A DNA stretch of 64,000 nt from Vibrio sp. D404a (lineage in GTDB: Bacteria > Pseudomonadota > Gammaproteobacteria > Enterobacterales > Vibrionaceae), in contig NZ_JAHGAJ010000011.1 of the NCBI RefSeq assembly GCF_030248535.1, positions 62,001 to 126,000 of the forward strand, written 5' to 3'. This document shows positions 62,689 to 64,000 of the stretch, piece after piece. Both the position numbers and the translations under genes were made by a program. The notes under the pieces were generated by a model that made no database searches, had not been told where the DNA came from, and worked only from the letters and a program-made list of their open reading frames with translations. The stretch's first letter is position 1. Each line of letters starts with the position of its first letter.

Positions 62689-63897
62689 ATGTTTCATCCT
62701 ATTTCTATGTTTGTCGGTCTGCGATATCTAAAAGGCCGTTCAGGGGATCGCTTTAGCCGTTTTGTGTCTTATATGTCAACGGCAGGGATCACGATTGGTG
62801 TGTTGTCGTTAGTTACTGTTCTATCAGTAATGAATGGATTCGAAGCGCAGCTCAAAGACCGTATTCTCGGTGTTTTACCTCAAGCCGTAGTGTCTGAAAC
62901 TGGGGCAAAAACACAGCTCACCGGTACGCCACCTGAATTCGCTCAACAGCTTTCGTTAAATGGTCATGTCGAGCCTTTAGTACGCAGTGAAGCGGTTATC
63001 CAGAGCCCAGCTCAGTTAGCTGCGGGTTTGTTGATTGGTATCGAACCTGCGTCCGATGATCCGCTGCAGAATCATCTTATTGCAGGACGCTTGTCTTCTT
63101 TGAAGGCGGGAGAGTATCAGCTGTTTTTAGGCCATACACTCGCACGCAACCTAAAAGTCTCTTTGGGCGATAAAGTGCGCCTTATGGTGACTTCGGCAAG
63201 CCAATATACGCCATTGGGTCGTATTCCAAGCCAGCGTAACTTTACCGTTGCAGGCATTTTTAATACTGGCTCCGATATTGACGGTCAGTTGATGGTTACT
63301 CACATTGAAGATGCTGGCCGCTTGATGCGCTTTAAGTCAGATACCATCTCTGGTTGGCGACTGTTTTTCGAAGACCCGTTTGTAGTTGCAGACTTAGCGG
63401 AGAAGCCTCTACCTCAAGGTTGGGAGTGGAGCGATTGGCGTGACCAACGTGGTGAGCTGTTCCAAGCTGTGCGCATGGAGAAAAATATGATGGGGTTGAT
63501 GCTTGGCTTAATCATTGGTGTCGCAGCTTTCAATATTATTTCCGCGCTCATTATGGTAGTGATGGAGAAGCAGTCAGAGGTAGCTATCTTAAAGACGCAA
63601 GGCATGTCAGACGGGCAAGTCATGGGTATCTTTATGGTTCAAGGTGCAAGTAGCGGCGTCATCGGTGCTCTCTCTGGCGGTCTATTAGGCGTGATTTTAG
63701 CGATGAATCTTAATACCCTTCTTGAAGCGATGGGTGTAGCTCTATTCTCATTTGGCGGTCAGCTGCCAGTACTGATTAACCCGATTCAAATTGTTGTGGT
63801 CGTTCTGTTGGCGATCGCACTTAGTCTTATTGCTACGGTTTTCCCATCTTACCGTGCGTCTTCTGTTAAACCTGCTGAGGCTCTTCGTTATGAGTAA
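62689..63897 (+). CDS. lolC: Lipoprotein-releasing ABC transporter permease LolC
   Basis: A 402-residue permease. The first ATG aligning with E. coli LolC (MFHPISMFVGLRYLKG) is chosen; an ATG four codons earlier is an alternative. TM1 (about residues 22-47), a large periplasmic domain (about 48-265, including the LolC hook that recruits LolA), and three C-terminal TM helices are visible. FQAVRMEKNMMGLMLGLIIGVAAFNIISALIMVVMEKQSEVAILKTQGM is strongly conserved. It extracts outer-membrane lipoproteins with LolD and LolE. It overlaps lolD by 8 bases. Confidence 0.93.
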   Translation: MFHPISMFVGLRYLKGRSGDRFSRFVSYMSTAGITIGVLSLVTVLSVMNGFEAQLKDRILGVLPQAVVSETGAKTQLTGTPPEFAQQLSLNGHVEPLVRSEAVIQSPAQLAAGLLIGIEPASDDPLQNHLIAGRLSSLKAGEYQLFLGHTLARNLKVSLGDKVRLMVTSASQYTPLGRIPSQRNFTVAGIFNTGSDIDGQLMVTHIEDAGRLMRFKSDTISGWRLFFEDPFVVADLAEKPLPQGWEWSDWRDQRGELFQAVRMEKNMMGLMLGLIIGVAAFNIISALIMVVMEKQSEVAILKTQGMSDGQVMGIFMVQGASSGVIGALSGGLLGVILAMNLNTLLEAMGVALFSFGGQLPVLINPIQIVVVVLLAIALSLIATVFPSYRASSVKPAEALRYE

Positions 63898-64000
63898 TTT
63901 TCTTCAATGTCGGGACATCCGCAAAACTTATCGCGAAGGTTCACTCGATACTGAAGTGTTGAAGGGCGTGAGTTTTGATATTGAACAGGGCGAGTTGGTG
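63890..64000 (+). CDS. lolD: Lipoprotein-releasing ATPase LolD (5' part, cut by window edge)
   Basis: Thirty-seven codons are visible: MSNFLQCRDIRKTYREGS, then TEVLKGVSFDIEQGELV, the start of an ABC ATPase before Walker A. The ATG lies inside the last codons of lolC (TATGAGTAA), an 8-base overlap that suggests translational coupling. Confidence 0.9.
   Translation, partial: MSNFLQCRDIRKTYREGSLDTEVLKGVSFDIEQGELV

Overview
The window looks like chromosome 1 of a marine Vibrio (gammaproteobacterium). The case rests on family-level resemblance of nearly every gene to Vibrio proteins and on typical vibrio neighbourhoods: zntA-udp, hinT-COG3014-ycfL-lpoB-thiK-ycfP-ndh, and csiV-mfd-PilZ-lolCD. No species was determined. 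I saw no rRNA, tRNA, insertion sequence, prophage or CRISPR array. Coding density is high, and most gene ends carry a recognisable intrinsic terminator.

Layout. Positions 1-4270 hold a leftward catabolic-looking set: a LacI regulator (cut by the window edge), a porin, a tandem SnoaL/NTF2-fold protein and an MFS carrier. Opposite it, 4600-7550 holds a sodium:solute symporter followed closely by L-serine deaminase. Next come a divergent Lrp/LysE pair (7.6-8.9 kb), a VOC protein, an RlpA-like lipoprotein and an exported family II pyrophosphatase (to 11.5 kb). Positions 11.6-16.4 kb form a catechol-siderophore module: an AraC regulator divergent from an exported Fes-type esterase and a TonB-dependent receptor, with a Fur-box-like palindrome between them. 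Positions 16.5-24.4 kb carry a lipoprotein lipase, a small membrane protein, an exported amidohydrolase, a lipocalin, a cytochrome b561, and a LysR gene opposite a YdhR-type monooxygenase.

Positions 23.8-30.5 kb are rich in efflux genes: TetR divergent from an RND pump (MFP plus inner-membrane pump) with a perfect 21-bp operator, then a two-gene HlyD-type exporter. A LysR gene lies across a 0.7-kb gap containing two related palindromes. Positions 32.3-36.5 kb hold gloA-nemA, a DMT carrier, and a MarR/cytochrome b561/cytochrome c locus built around a 50-bp near-perfect palindrome. Positions 36.5-46.8 kb carry an Omp85-like barrel, ppiB, TetR, ybiB, two small hypotheticals, a CBS protein, a MATE pump, a zinc/cadmium ATPase under a textbook MerR-type promoter, and udp behind a CRP site.

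Positions 47-64 kb are mostly housekeeping: a CARF/PD-(D/E)XK protein of the VC1899/Card1 type, a chemoreceptor, hinT, three envelope lipoproteins including LpoB, thiK, ycfP, ndh (with a perfect FNR box just downstream of a strong promoter), a GNAT, csiV, mfd, a PilZ-like protein, lolC and the start of lolD.

The most unusual items are the stand-alone CARF nuclease with an altered ligand loop and no CRISPR nearby, the MarR-cytochrome locus with its very long palindrome, the AraC-esterase-receptor module, the exported pyrophosphatase, and the LacI-porin-SnoaL-MFS cluster of unknown substrate.
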